A stretch of DNA of 64,000 bases, from NCBI GenBank assembly GCA_023426145.1, contig JAFABG010000025.1, forward strand, positions 62,001 to 126,000, in the 5' to 3' direction. Shown here piece by piece: positions 45,223 through 55,519 of this stretch; position 1 is the first letter of the stretch, and each line of letters begins with the position of its first letter. Below the pieces are notes generated by a model. That model had not been told where the DNA came from. It saw only the letters and a list, made by a program, of their open reading frames with translations, and did no database searches. Source of the DNA: Bacteroidota bacterium. GTDB taxonomy: Bacteria; Bacteroidota; Bacteroidia; Bacteroidales; Bacteroidaceae. A program made the translations under genes and the position numbers.

Positions 45223-46491
45223 ATGTTATACTATTTGTTCGAATGGCTACACAAGCTTAACTTCCCCGGAGCGGGAATGTTTGGTTACACTTCATTCCGT
45301 GCTTTGATGGCAGTCATCCTTGCATTGCTCATTTCAAGCATTTGGGGAGATAAGTTCATCAACCTATTAAAGAAAAAGCAAATAACAGAGACCCAGCGTG
45401 ACGCAAAAACAGATCCGTTTGGTGTGAATAAAGTTGGTGTACCGAGTATGGGTGGTGTCATTATTATAGTTGCCATCCTCATCCCTTGTCTTTTGCTGGG
45501 AAAATTAGATAATATATATATGATATTAATGCTAATTACTACCATATGGCTAGGTTCATTAGGATTTGCCGACGATTATATCAAGATCTTTAAAAAAGAC
45601 AAAGAAGGATTACACGGTAAATTTAAAATCATCGGCCAGGTGGGTTTAGGATTAATCGTGGGACTTACTCTGTATCTAAGCCCAGACGTTGTTATCCGCG
45701 AGAATATTGAAATACATACACCCGGTCAGGAAATGGAAGTGATTCACGGGACGAATGATTTAAAGTCGACCCAGACCACGATCCCTTTCTTTAAAAGCAA
45801 CAACCTTGATTACGCTGATTTAGTAAGTTTCATGGGAGAACATGCTCAGGCAGCAGGATGGATTTTATTCGTTATCATCACAATATTTGTTGTCACTGCC
45901 GTATCAAATGGAGCCAACCTGAACGACGGAATGGATGGAATGGCTGCCGGTAACTCGGCTATTATTGGTTTAACGTTAGGAATTCTAGCCTACGTTTCGT
46001 CCCATATTGAATTTGCCGGTTACCTCAACATCATGTATATTCCCAAATCGGAAGAGCTGGTTATCTTTATCTGCGCTTTCATTGGAGCACTTGTGGGCTT
46101 TTTATGGTATAATGCCTATCCCGCACAAGTATTCATGGGAGATACTGGTAGTTTGACTATTGGTGGTATCATTGCTGTTTTTGCCATCATCATTCATAAG
46201 GAGTTGCTGATACCTATTCTTTGTGGGATATTCCTCGTCGAAAATTTATCAGCCATTCTACAACGCGTATACTATAAATTGGGAAAACGGAAAGGTGTGA
46301 AACAACGGCTCTTTAAAAGAGCACCGATACACGATCATTTCCGGACATCAATGAATATTATAGAACCTGGCTGTACGGTGAAATTCACAAAACCCGACCA
46401 GCTGTTTCATGAATCAAAAATTACAGTACGTTTCTGGATTGTAACCATAGTATTGGCAGCAATTACTATCATTACACTAAAGATAAGATAA
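45223..46491 (+). CDS. mraY: phospho-MurNAc-pentapeptide transferase
   Basis: 422 aa with about ten membrane segments. Makes lipid I from UDP-MurNAc-pentapeptide and undecaprenyl phosphate. Catalytic Asp motifs are GFADDYIKIFKKD and NLNDGMDGMAAGNSAI, then AQVFMGDTGSLTIGG, and the His motif in RAPIHDHF. A polar insertion at about 165-205 (ENIEIHTPGQEMEVIHGTND) makes it longer than the proteobacterial enzyme, as is usual in Bacteroidota. Confidence 0.97.
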   Translation: MLYYLFEWLHKLNFPGAGMFGYTSFRALMAVILALLISSIWGDKFINLLKKKQITETQRDAKTDPFGVNKVGVPSMGGVIIIVAILIPCLLLGKLDNIYMILMLITTIWLGSLGFADDYIKIFKKDKEGLHGKFKIIGQVGLGLIVGLTLYLSPDVVIRENIEIHTPGQEMEVIHGTNDLKSTQTTIPFFKSNNLDYADLVSFMGEHAQAAGWILFVIITIFVVTAVSNGANLNDGMDGMAAGNSAIIGLTLGILAYVSSHIEFAGYLNIMYIPKSEELVIFICAFIGALVGFLWYNAYPAQVFMGDTGSLTIGGIIAVFAIIIHKELLIPILCGIFLVENLSAILQRVYYKLGKRKGVKQRLFKRAPIHDHFRTSMNIIEPGCTVKFTKPDQLFHESKITVRFWIVTIVLAAITIITLKIR

Positions 46492-46502
46492 TAAAAATGA
46501 GG

Positions 46503-46524
46503 TGTAGCACTTCGTAGTGCTACA
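46503..46524 (+). other. hairpin between mraY and murD
   Basis: A perfect 9-base stem, TGTAGCACT and AGTGCTACA, with the loop TCGT, begins 12 bases after the mraY stop codon. It is not followed by a run of T, so it is not a standard terminator. The mraY-murD gap (151 bases) is by far the longest in the ftsI-murC part of the cluster. It could be a processing or partial-termination site. Confidence 0.6.
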
Positions 46525-46642
46525 TATTTCGGGACTGAATCCTAAGTTTGAGAGCATTAATCTGATTATTAACTTTTAAAATGTGTACCTCCAATAAACA
46601 GAAATTATAAAGCCGTTTTATTTCACAGGGCACATACATTAG

Positions 46643-47977
46643 ATGAAAAGAATTGTAATTTTAGGAGCCGGAGAAAGCGGAGCAGGTGCCGCTGTACTCG
46701 CAAAAAAGAAAGGTTTTGAAACATTTGTTTCGGATATGTCCGCTATCAAGGATAAGTATAAGGAACTTCTAGACAGTCACGATATTGCCTGGGAGGAAGG
46801 ACATCATACCGAAGAGCTGATTTTAAATGCCGATGAGGTGATCAAAAGCCCAGGTATTCCTAATGAGGCTCCATTGATTCAAAAGCTGCAAGCAAAAGGC
46901 ACGCCTATAATCTCCGAAATTGAGTTTGCGGGACGCTATACAGATGCTAAAATGATCTGTATCACCGGTTCTAACGGAAAGACTACAACGACTTCTCTGA
47001 TCTACCATATTTTCAAAAGTGCAAATTTGAATGTGGGATTGGCTGGAAACATCGGGAAAAGTCTAGCTCTGCAAGTGGCAGAAGATCATCACGACTATTA
47101 TATTATCGAGCTGAGTTCATTCCAGCTGGATAACATGTATAATTTTCGTGCCAACATAGCTGTACTGATGAACATCACTCCTGATCATTTAGATCGCTAT
47201 GATCATTGCATGCAAAACTATATTGATGCTAAATTCCGCATTACCCAGAATCAAACCACAGACGATGCATTCATCTTTTGGAATGATGATCCTATCATCA
47301 AGCAAGAACTTGCTAAACATGGACTTAAGGCGCACCTGTATCCTTTTGCAGCCATGAAAGAAAGTGGAGCAATTGCTTATGTAGAAGACCATGAAGTAAA
47401 AATCACCGAACCTATTGCTTTCAATATGGAGCAAGAGGAATTGGCCTTAACAGGGCAACACAACCTTTACAATTCACTTGCAGCTGGCATCTCAGCAAAC
47501 CTGGCTGGAATTACGAATGATAACATTCGTAAAGCTCTTGCAGATTTCAAAGGTGTGGAACATCGACTAGAGAAAGTTGCACGCGTTCGAGGTGTTGATT
47601 TCATCAATGATTCTAAAGCAACCAATGTTAATTCCTGCTGGTATGCACTGCAAAGTATGACAACTAAAACAGTGCTAATATTAGGTGGCAAAGACAAAGG
47701 CAACGATTATACAGAAATTGAAGATCTTGTTCGTGAGAAATGCTCGGCACTTGTTTATCTAGGCTTACACAATGAAAAGCTACACGACTTCTTCGATCGC
47801 TTCGGACTTCCAGTGGCCGATGTGCAAACAGGAATGAAAGACGCTGTAGAAGCCGCCTACAAACTGGCAAAAAAAGGAGAAACCGTACTTTTAAGCCCTT
47901 GCTGTGCTTCATTCGACCTCTTCAAGAGCTATGAAGATCGCGGCGAACAGTTTAAAGAATACGTAAGAGAGTTATAA
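46643..47977 (+). CDS. murD: UDP-MurNAc-L-alanine:D-glutamate ligase
   Basis: 444 aa. N-terminal Rossmann-like motif VILGAGESGAGAAVLAKKKG, ATP loop CITGSNGKTTTTSLIYHIF at about 112-130, then ELSSFQLDNM, NITPDHLDRY and, in the C-terminal domain, DFINDSKATNVNSCWYAL. Adds D-Glu to UDP-MurNAc-L-Ala in the cytoplasm. ftsW starts two bases after its stop codon. Confidence 0.97.
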   Translation: MKRIVILGAGESGAGAAVLAKKKGFETFVSDMSAIKDKYKELLDSHDIAWEEGHHTEELILNADEVIKSPGIPNEAPLIQKLQAKGTPIISEIEFAGRYTDAKMICITGSNGKTTTTSLIYHIFKSANLNVGLAGNIGKSLALQVAEDHHDYYIIELSSFQLDNMYNFRANIAVLMNITPDHLDRYDHCMQNYIDAKFRITQNQTTDDAFIFWNDDPIIKQELAKHGLKAHLYPFAAMKESGAIAYVEDHEVKITEPIAFNMEQEELALTGQHNLYNSLAAGISANLAGITNDNIRKALADFKGVEHRLEKVARVRGVDFINDSKATNVNSCWYALQSMTTKTVLILGGKDKGNDYTEIEDLVREKCSALVYLGLHNEKLHDFFDRFGLPVADVQTGMKDAVEAAYKLAKKGETVLLSPCCASFDLFKSYEDRGEQFKEYVREL

Positions 47978-47979
47978 AA

Positions 47980-49299
47980 ATGGATTTATTAAAGAACATA
48001 TTTAAAGGTGACAAGGTAATCTGGATTATCTTCCTCTGTCTCTGCCTCATCTCCATCATCGAGGTGTTCTCGGCAGCATCGACACTGACTTACAAAAGCG
48101 GTGATCACTGGGGACCGATTACTCAACACTCCATTATCTTGATGGTGGGTGCTGTGGTGGTGGTTTTGCTACACAATATCCCTTATAAATGGTTTCAAGT
48201 ATTCCCAGTGTTTCTATATCCGATTTCTCTCATTTTGTTGGCATTTGTCACTCTGATGGGAATCGTCACAGGCGACCGTGTTAACGGTGCTGCCCGCTGG
48301 ATGACCTTTATGGGTTTGCAGTTTCAACCTTCGGAGCTTGCAAAGATGGCTGTTATCATAGCCGTATCGTTTATCTTGTCGAAAAGACAAGATGAAGACG
48401 GTGCCAACCCCAAAGCTTTTAAATATATCATGATTCTTACGGGACTTGTGCTCGTATTGATTGCACCGGAGAATTTATCAACAGCTCTTTTGTTGTTCGG
48501 CGTTGTATTCATGATGATGTTCATCGGACGAGTAGCAGCCAAGAAGCTATTGCTACTCCTTGGTGGGCTCTTTCTTATAGCTGCACTCGGTGTAGGAACA
48601 GTTGTAGCCATTCCAGCCAAAACTCTACAAAGCACTCCTGGTCTTCATCGTTTAGAAACCTGGCAGAATCGTGTCAAAGGCTTCTTCAACAAAGAAGAGG
48701 TTCCAGCGGCTAAATTCGATATTGATAAAGATGCTCAAATAGCGCATGCGCGCATTGCGATTGCTACAAGCCATGTGATAGGAATGGGACCTGGAAACTC
48801 TATCCAACGCGACTTCCTCAGTCAGGCGTTCTCCGATTTCATCTTTGCCATTGTCATCGAAGAGATGGGACTAATAGGCGGAATTTTCGTCGTATTTCTC
48901 TATCTCTGCCTGCTCATGCGAGCCGGGCGTATCGCACAGAAATGCGAGCGCACATTCCCTGCCTTTCTGGTGATGGGAATTGCCTTATTACTAGTATCTC
49001 AAGCTATATTAAACATGATGGTGGCCGTAGGTTTGTTTCCAGTCACCGGTCAGCCATTGCCTTTAATCAGTAAAGGAGGAACAAGTACATTAATCAATTG
49101 CGCTTATATCGGTATGATACTAAGCGTAAGTAGATATACGGCTCATTTGGAAGAGCAGAAAGCCCATGATGCAGCCTTACAGCTGCAAATAGAAGCAGGA
49201 ACAATTAGCTCAGAAGCGCAATCGGCTGCAGAACCAACTTCGCAAATGCTCAACAGCGATGCTAAGTTTGAAGATGAGCGCGATGGCAACAAAGGGTGA
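47980..49299 (+). CDS. ftsW: SEDS-family septal peptidoglycan polymerase
   Basis: 439 aa with about ten membrane segments (first: VIWIIFLCLCLISIIEVF). SEDS motifs are NGAARWMTFMGLQFQPSELA and PLPLISKGGTSTLINCAYIG. It polymerises lipid II at the septum with FtsI. The C-terminal tail of about 45 residues is soluble and acidic. Tightly packed after murD (2 bases) and close to murG (25 bases). Confidence 0.96.
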   Translation: MDLLKNIFKGDKVIWIIFLCLCLISIIEVFSAASTLTYKSGDHWGPITQHSIILMVGAVVVVLLHNIPYKWFQVFPVFLYPISLILLAFVTLMGIVTGDRVNGAARWMTFMGLQFQPSELAKMAVIIAVSFILSKRQDEDGANPKAFKYIMILTGLVLVLIAPENLSTALLLFGVVFMMMFIGRVAAKKLLLLLGGLFLIAALGVGTVVAIPAKTLQSTPGLHRLETWQNRVKGFFNKEEVPAAKFDIDKDAQIAHARIAIATSHVIGMGPGNSIQRDFLSQAFSDFIFAIVIEEMGLIGGIFVVFLYLCLLMRAGRIAQKCERTFPAFLVMGIALLLVSQAILNMMVAVGLFPVTGQPLPLISKGGTSTLINCAYIGMILSVSRYTAHLEEQKAHDAALQLQIEAGTISSEAQSAAEPTSQMLNSDAKFEDERDGNKG

Positions 49300-49324
49300 A
49301 CAACCGATAGAAGAAAGGAGAAGA

Positions 49325-50446
49325 ATGGAAAAAGAACTTAGAATCATTATCAGCGGTGGAGGTACAGGAGGACACATCTTTCCAGCCGTATCCATCGCCA
49401 ACGCTATAAAAGAACTGCGTCCCGACGCAAAGATACTCTTCGTGGGCGCTGAAGGCCGCATGGAGATGCAACGGGTACCCGATGCGGGATATACCATCAT
49501 TGGACTTCCCATAGCGGGATTCGATCGCAAACGTTTATGGAGAAACGTAGCCGTATTGATCAAATTGGCACGCAGCCAATGGAAAGCACGTAGCATTATT
49601 AAAGACTTTCGCCCTCAGGTAGCTGTAGGTGTTGGAGGCTACGCCAGTGGCCCTACTCTGAAGACCGCTGGTATGATGGGGGTTCCCACTTTAATTCAGG
49701 AACAAAACTCTTATGCAGGAGTCACGAACAAACTGTTAGCTAAAAAGGCTAAAAAGATTTGTGTGGCTTACGAAGGTATGGAAAAATTCTTTCCTGCCGA
49801 CAAAATTAAAATGACTGGTAACCCAGTTCGGCAGAATCTGACTCAAGAAATGCCTGAGAAAGAGGTTGCTCTCAGCTCTTTTAATCTTCAAATGGGGAAA
49901 AAGACCATCCTAATTGTAGGGGGTAGTCTAGGTGCACGTACCATTAACAACACATTAATTGCAGCCTTGGCTACCATCAAAGCGAACAGTGACATCCAGT
50001 TCATCTGGCAAACCGGAAAGTATTACTATCCGCAAGTCGCTGAAGCTGTGAAGATAGCCGGAAAACTTCCGAATCTGCACGTCACCGACTTCATTAAGGA
50101 TATGGCAGCTGCTTATGCTGCGTCCGATTTGGTCATTTCTCGTGCAGGAGCAGGTTCCATTTCTGAGTTCTGCTTACTGCATAAACCTGTTATATTGGTT
50201 CCTTCGCCCAACGTAGCAGAGGATCACCAAACAAAAAATGCATTAGCATTGGTTGACAAAGAAGCTGCTATTTATGTGAAAGACGATGAGGCTGAAAAGA
50301 CTCTGATGGCCGTAGCATTGTCAACCGTAGCCGATGACTCAAAACTCGAAGAATTAAGTAAAAATATAGCCCGACTAGCCTTACCCGACTCTGCACGCAT
50401 TATTGCACAAGAAGTTATAAAACTGGCCGAAGCAGAAAACAATTAA
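49325..50446 (+). CDS. murG: UDP-GlcNAc:lipid I N-acetylglucosaminyltransferase
   Basis: 373 aa from the ATG at 49325 (MEKELRIIISGGGTGGHIFP); the frame open from 49259 would overlap ftsW by 41 bases and adds no family sequence. GT28 motifs are the N-terminal GGGTGGHIFPA loop, GVGGYASGPTLKTA, ILIVGGSLGARTINN and the C-terminal SRAGAGSISEF. Makes lipid II on the inner face of the membrane. Confidence 0.97.
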   Translation: MEKELRIIISGGGTGGHIFPAVSIANAIKELRPDAKILFVGAEGRMEMQRVPDAGYTIIGLPIAGFDRKRLWRNVAVLIKLARSQWKARSIIKDFRPQVAVGVGGYASGPTLKTAGMMGVPTLIQEQNSYAGVTNKLLAKKAKKICVAYEGMEKFFPADKIKMTGNPVRQNLTQEMPEKEVALSSFNLQMGKKTILIVGGSLGARTINNTLIAALATIKANSDIQFIWQTGKYYYPQVAEAVKIAGKLPNLHVTDFIKDMAAAYAASDLVISRAGAGSISEFCLLHKPVILVPSPNVAEDHQTKNALALVDKEAAIYVKDDEAEKTLMAVALSTVADDSKLEELSKNIARLALPDSARIIAQEVIKLAEAENN

Positions 50447-50458
50447 AGAATTATTGAA

Positions 50459-51838
50459 ATGAATATTGAAAAGATAAAATCAGTATACTTTGTTGGCGCC
50501 GGAGGTATCGGTATGAGTGCTCTGGTGCGTTATTTTCTTTATAAGGGAAAAGTTGTTGCTGGTTATGACCGCACTCCTACTGCGCTCACAGCAAGCCTCA
50601 TTGCGGAAGGAGCTCAAATACATTTCGAAGAGAATATGAATCTGATCCCTGAAGCTTGTAAGGATAAGGACAGCACATTGGTCGTATTAACACCTGCTGT
50701 TCCTCAAGAACATGAGGAGTTGGTTTATTTCCGTTCTAATGGATTCGAAATCCAAAAGCGTGCACAAGTATTAGGTACTATAACCCACTCTAGTAAGGGT
50801 TTGTGCGTAGCCGGCACTCATGGAAAGACAACTACTTCTACCATGACGGCACACTTACTCCACCAATCGCACGTTGAATGTACAGCCTTCTTAGGAGGAA
50901 TTTCCAAGAACTACGGAACCAACCTACTACTTTCACAAAAGAGTCCTTACACCGTGATAGAAGCAGATGAATTTGACCGTTCATTCCATTGGTTATCACC
51001 TTACATGTCTGTTATCACAGCCACAGATCCGGATCACCTCGACATATACGGAACAGAAGAAGCCTATTTGGAGAGTTTCGAACATTATACCACCTTGATT
51101 CAACCCGGAGGTGCTCTCCTTATTCGCAAAGGAATCTCACTACAGCCCAAAGTGCAACCAGGTGTTCGTATTTATACCTATTCTAGGGATGAAGGCGACT
51201 TCCGTGCAGAGAATATCCGCATTGGAAACGGTGAAATCTTTATCGACTTTGTGACCCCCGACACCCGAATTGATAACATCCAATTAGGTGTACCGGTGAG
51301 CATCAATATCGAAAATGGTGTGGCTGCCATGGCACTAGCACATCTTAACGGAGTGACAGACGAAGAGATCAAACGCGGAATGTTCACCTTCCACGGAGTA
51401 GATCGTCGTTTCGACTTTAAGATAAAAAATAGCAAAATGGTTTTTCTTAGCGACTATGCTCATCATCCATCAGAGATCAAGCAAAGTGTGTTATCCATGC
51501 GAGAGCTATATAAAGACAAAAAAATCACTGCGATTTTCCAACCACACCTATACACCCGAACCCGCGACTTCTACCAAGAATTTGCTGATAGCTTGTCACT
51601 GCTCGATGAGGTGATTCTGGTTGACATTTATCCGGCTCGCGAAGCTCCAATACCGGGTGTTAGCAGTAAACTGATCTACGACAATCTACGTCCGGGGATC
51701 GAAAAAAGTATGTGTAAGAAAGAAGATATACTGAACATACTGAAAGACAAAAACATTGAAGTATTAATTACGTTGGGTGCAGGCGACATTGATGATTATG
51801 TTCCCGCTATAAAGAAAGAACTGGAAAATAAAAGGTGA
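50459..51838 (+). CDS. murC: UDP-MurNAc:L-alanine ligase
   Basis: 459 aa. Motifs are YFVGAGGIGMSALVRYFLYK at the N-terminus, the ATP loop VAGTHGKTTTSTMTAHL at about 117-133, EADEFDRSFHWLSP, TATDPDHLDIYG and FLSDYAHHPSEIKQS in the C-terminal domain. First of the Mur ligases in the pathway. It starts 12 bases after murG. Confidence 0.97.
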   Translation: MNIEKIKSVYFVGAGGIGMSALVRYFLYKGKVVAGYDRTPTALTASLIAEGAQIHFEENMNLIPEACKDKDSTLVVLTPAVPQEHEELVYFRSNGFEIQKRAQVLGTITHSSKGLCVAGTHGKTTTSTMTAHLLHQSHVECTAFLGGISKNYGTNLLLSQKSPYTVIEADEFDRSFHWLSPYMSVITATDPDHLDIYGTEEAYLESFEHYTTLIQPGGALLIRKGISLQPKVQPGVRIYTYSRDEGDFRAENIRIGNGEIFIDFVTPDTRIDNIQLGVPVSINIENGVAAMALAHLNGVTDEEIKRGMFTFHGVDRRFDFKIKNSKMVFLSDYAHHPSEIKQSVLSMRELYKDKKITAIFQPHLYTRTRDFYQEFADSLSLLDEVILVDIYPAREAPIPGVSSKLIYDNLRPGIEKSMCKKEDILNILKDKNIEVLITLGAGDIDDYVPAIKKELENKR

Positions 51839-51899
51839 AGAATTTCTATGCACATGTTTTCGCATAGCCTGTTCATCATTCTAAATTAATAAAAAACCT

Positions 51900-52640
51900 A
51901 TGGTAAAGAGAATCCTTCTATCCATTGTCATGTTGGCACTTATCGCCTACCTTGCGGTAGCTATCACCGCCTTCAACCGGAAGCCTGCTCATCAGACTTG
52001 CCGCGACATGGAGTTAGTGATCAAGGATACCGCCTATGCAGGCTTCATAACCAAAGAGGAATTAAAAGGTATCCTACAGCACAAAGGCATCTACCCCATC
52101 GGCAAAAAGATGAATCGTATCTCCACCAAATCGCTGGAAAGAGAATTGAGAAAACATCCGCTGATTGACGAAGCAGAGTGCTACAAAACACCGAGCGGAA
52201 AGGTTTGTATCGAAGTGACGCAGCGCATTCCGATTCTGCGCATCATGAGTGCGAACGGCGAGAATTATTATCTTGACAACAAAGGAGCCATCATGCCCCC
52301 CGAGGCAAAATGTGTGGCTCATCGAACAATTGTCACCGGTAACGTAGAAAAGTCGTTTGCTATGAAGGATTTATATAAGTTTGGTGTATTTTTGCAGAAC
52401 AATAAGTTTTGGGATGCCCAGATAGAACAAATCAATGTGTTACCCGATCATGGCATTGAATTGGTTCCCCGCGTGGGAGATCATCTTGTCTACCTCGGGA
52501 AATTGGATCACTTTGAAGATAAGCTGGCTCGCCTGAAAGTGTTCTATGAGAAAGCACTCAACCAAGTAGGATGGAATAAATATTCGCGCATCAGCTTGGA
52601 GTTCAGCAACCAAATCATCTGTACAAAGAGAGAACAATAA
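51900..52640 (+). CDS. ftsQ: FtsQ-type division protein
   Basis: 246 aa bitopic protein. A short cytoplasmic start and a membrane segment at about 5-23 (LLSIVMLALIAYLAVAITAF) are followed by a POTRA-like domain at about 40-110 (YAGFITKEELKGILQHKGIY, HPLIDEAECYKTPSGKVCIE) and a beta domain. Position between murC and ftsA and the topology fit FtsQ; sequence likeness to proteobacterial FtsQ is weak, as usual in this phylum. Confidence 0.88.
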   Translation: MVKRILLSIVMLALIAYLAVAITAFNRKPAHQTCRDMELVIKDTAYAGFITKEELKGILQHKGIYPIGKKMNRISTKSLERELRKHPLIDEAECYKTPSGKVCIEVTQRIPILRIMSANGENYYLDNKGAIMPPEAKCVAHRTIVTGNVEKSFAMKDLYKFGVFLQNNKFWDAQIEQINVLPDHGIELVPRVGDHLVYLGKLDHFEDKLARLKVFYEKALNQVGWNKYSRISLEFSNQIICTKREQ

Positions 52641-52687
52641 GTCGCTCTGAATAGAAAGTAGTAAAACAATTAAATTAAAATAAAAAG

Positions 52688-54151
52688 ATGGCAACAACAG
52701 AATTTATCGCCGCTATTGAACTTGGTTCATCGAAGATAACCGGTGTGGCCGGAAAAAAGAATAGCGACGGGAGCATGCAGATACTTGCTTTTGCGCAAGA
52801 GGATTCTTCCACGTTTATTCGTAAAGGAGTTATTTTCAATCTCGACAAGACTGCACAAAGTCTGACTTCGATTATCAACAGGCTGGAAGGTGAGTTGAAA
52901 AACTCTATCGCTAAAGTTTATGTAGGCATTGGTGGACAATCCATCCGCACAGTACGTAATGTCGTGAGTCGCGATCTGGAAGAAGAAGGTATTATTTCAG
53001 AAGAACTGGTCAGCGCTATCGGAGATGAAAACATTGCCATTCCGGTGGTCGATATGGATATACTTGATGTTGCACCACAAGAATATAAAGTTGGCAACAA
53101 CCTTCAAGCCAACCCCGTTGGCTTGGTAGGCAGCCACATTGAAGGACGTTTCCTCAACATCATAGCACGCTCATCCCTGCGCAAAAATTTGGAACACTGT
53201 TTCGAACAAGCTAAAATAGATATTGCAGACCAACTAATAGCTCCATTAGTCACTGCAAATACACTGCTGACCGAAAGTGAACGCCGTTCGGGCTGCGCCT
53301 TGATCGACTTCGGAGCAGACACCACCACCATTTCTGTTTATAAAAACAATATCTTACGCTTTCTCACCGTACTGCCTTTGGGGGGTAATAGCATCACGCG
53401 CGACATCACCACATTGCAAATGGAGGAAGAAGAAGCCGAACGCCTTAAAAAGAAGTATGGTGATGCTCTCTATGAGGAAGAAGAAAGTGAAGAGCCTATA
53501 ACATGCAAATTGGATGATGATAGCCGTAGCATCGAGCTTGCTAAACTCAATGCCATCGTTGAAGCCCGTGCAGAAGAGATTATAATCAATGTATGGAATC
53601 AGATTCAGCTCTCGGGCTATGAAGATAAATTGCTAGCCGGACTCATCATAACAGGAGGCGCAGCCAACCTTAAGAATTTGGACGAGATGCTACGTAAACG
53701 CTCAAAAATCGAAAAGATGCGAATGGGGAAAATGCCTCGCAACGCGATACATGTCAGTAGCAATATCTTAAAAAAGGATGGTTCACAGAACACGCTGTTC
53801 GGACTCTTGTTTGAAGGCAATCAAAACTGTTGTCTCATCGAAACACAACCGCAAATACCAGTCACTCCTCCTCACGTAGCAGAACCGGAAGTCCAACATC
53901 AAACAGTAGATATGTTTGAAGACGACCAAGAGCTGAAAGAACAAGCTCGCATTGCTCGCTTGAAGAAAGAGGAAGAAGAAAGAGAGGCCAGAAATGTAGC
54001 GCGTGAAGCAGCCAAAGAAAAAGAAAGGCTTCGCAAAATAAAAGAGAAAGAAGAGAAAGAAAGGCGAAAGAGAGAAGCTGGTCCAAGCTGGATTCAACGG
54101 AAAATAGATTCGCTGACCAAAGAGATCTTTTCTGATGAGGATATGAAATAA
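52688..54151 (+). CDS. ftsA: cell division protein FtsA
   Basis: 487 aa actin-like protein that ties FtsZ to the membrane. The ATPase core is seen in AAIELGSSKITGVAGKKNSD, CALIDFGADTTTISVYKNNI and GLIITGGAANLKNLDEM. The SHS2/1C domain is at about 85-165. It ends with a long charged helix at about 415-465 (KKEEEEREARNVAREAAKEK) and an amphipathic tail SWIQRKIDSLTKEIF that should act as membrane anchor. The highly charged linker is longer than in E. coli FtsA. Confidence 0.96.
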   Translation: MATTEFIAAIELGSSKITGVAGKKNSDGSMQILAFAQEDSSTFIRKGVIFNLDKTAQSLTSIINRLEGELKNSIAKVYVGIGGQSIRTVRNVVSRDLEEEGIISEELVSAIGDENIAIPVVDMDILDVAPQEYKVGNNLQANPVGLVGSHIEGRFLNIIARSSLRKNLEHCFEQAKIDIADQLIAPLVTANTLLTESERRSGCALIDFGADTTTISVYKNNILRFLTVLPLGGNSITRDITTLQMEEEEAERLKKKYGDALYEEEESEEPITCKLDDDSRSIELAKLNAIVEARAEEIIINVWNQIQLSGYEDKLLAGLIITGGAANLKNLDEMLRKRSKIEKMRMGKMPRNAIHVSSNILKKDGSQNTLFGLLFEGNQNCCLIETQPQIPVTPPHVAEPEVQHQTVDMFEDDQELKEQARIARLKKEEEEREARNVAREAAKEKERLRKIKEKEEKERRKREAGPSWIQRKIDSLTKEIFSDEDMK

Positions 54152-54167
54152 ATCAAAAATCAATAAT

Positions 54168-55478
54168 ATGGACGAGATAGTACAATTCGATTTCCCGACG
54201 GATTCACCGAAGATCATCAAAGTGATTGGTGTAGGTGGCGGTGGCGGCAACGCTGTGAACCACATGTACAGGGAAGGCATACATGACGTAACGTTCGTTC
54301 TCTGCAACACCGACAACCAAGCGTTGGCCGAATCACCTGTTCCGGTGAAATTGCAACTAGGCCGTAGCATCACCCAAGGGCTAGGAGCCGGCAACCGTCC
54401 CGAACGGGCTCGTGATGCTGCCGAGGAAAGCATAGAAGACATCAAGGACCTACTCAATGATGGCACGAAGATGGTATTCATCACTGCCGGAATGGGAGGA
54501 GGAACTGGTACAGGGGCAGCTCCGGTCATTGCCCGGATCGCCAAAGAGATGGATATTCTTACCGTGGGCATTGTCACCATACCCTTCATCTTTGAAGGTG
54601 AAAAGAAAATCATTCAAGCACTAGACGGCGTAGAACGCATTGCCCAGCATGTAGATGCCTTGTTGGTTATTAACAACGAACGTCTTCGTGAAATCTATGC
54701 CGATCTCACCTTTATGAATGCCTTCGGCAAGGCTGATGACACGCTTTCTATCGCAGCAAAAAGCATAGCCGAAATCATCACCATGCGTGGTACAGTGAAT
54801 CTGGACTTTGCCGATGTGAAAACCATCTTGAAAGATGGTGGAGTAGCTATCATGAGTACCGGTTTCGGCGAAGGAGAAAATCGTGTAACGAAGGCCATCG
54901 ACGATGCACTGCACTCTCCATTGCTCAACAATAACGACATCTTCAACGCCAAGAAGGTGATGCTCAATGTTTCATTCTGCCCTACATCGGAACTGATGAT
55001 GGAAGAAATGAACGAGGTACACGAATTCATGAGCAAATTCCGCGAAGGCGTGGAAGTAATCTGGGGTGTGGCTATAGACAACTCTCTGGAAGCGAGAGTG
55101 AAGATCACTGTACTCGCTACTGGATTTGGTGTCGAAGACGTGCCTGGTATGGATACCTTACATGAAGCTCGCAGCCAAGAAGAGGAAGAACGTCAAATGC
55201 TCATTGAAGAAGAGAAAGAAAAGAACAAAGAGCGTATCCGCAAGGCTTACGGAGAAAGTGCCAACGGAATTGGAAGCAAGAATCTCCGTAAACGTAGACA
55301 CACCTATCTCTTTAATACGGAAGATCTGGACAACGATGACATTATCGCCATGGTAGAAGACTCTCCGACCTATCTTCGCGACAAGACTACCCTCACGAAG
55401 ATAAAGACCAAGGCGGCTCTTGAGGAAGAAGTGGCCATGGATGAAGTCATTGACAATGACGGTGTGATCACTTTTTAA
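54168..55478 (+). CDS. ftsZ: cell division protein FtsZ
   Basis: 436 aa tubulin-like GTPase forming the division ring. Motifs are VIGVGGGGGNAVNHMYREG at about 18-36, the tubulin signature TAGMGGGTGTGAAPVIARIA at about 107-126, and the T7 loop region NLDFADVKTILKDGGVAIMS. After the GTPase and C-terminal domains (to about 335) comes a charged linker and a tail ending in VIDNDGVITF. The tail differs from the proteobacterial DIPxFLR peptide. Begins 16 bases after ftsA. Confidence 0.97.
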   Translation: MDEIVQFDFPTDSPKIIKVIGVGGGGGNAVNHMYREGIHDVTFVLCNTDNQALAESPVPVKLQLGRSITQGLGAGNRPERARDAAEESIEDIKDLLNDGTKMVFITAGMGGGTGTGAAPVIARIAKEMDILTVGIVTIPFIFEGEKKIIQALDGVERIAQHVDALLVINNERLREIYADLTFMNAFGKADDTLSIAAKSIAEIITMRGTVNLDFADVKTILKDGGVAIMSTGFGEGENRVTKAIDDALHSPLLNNNDIFNAKKVMLNVSFCPTSELMMEEMNEVHEFMSKFREGVEVIWGVAIDNSLEARVKITVLATGFGVEDVPGMDTLHEARSQEEEERQMLIEEEKEKNKERIRKAYGESANGIGSKNLRKRRHTYLFNTEDLDNDDIIAMVEDSPTYLRDKTTLTKIKTKAALEEEVAMDEVIDNDGVITF

Positions 55479-55519
55479 ATGAAAAACGAATAGAAAATCA
55501 TTAAAACGTAAATAGCATT

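Noticed and set aside
53783..54613. 276-residue open frame on the minus strand
   Set aside because: It is the shadow of ftsA and ftsZ, both unambiguous on the plus strand; its translation is of low complexity with runs of Ser, Pro and Phe.
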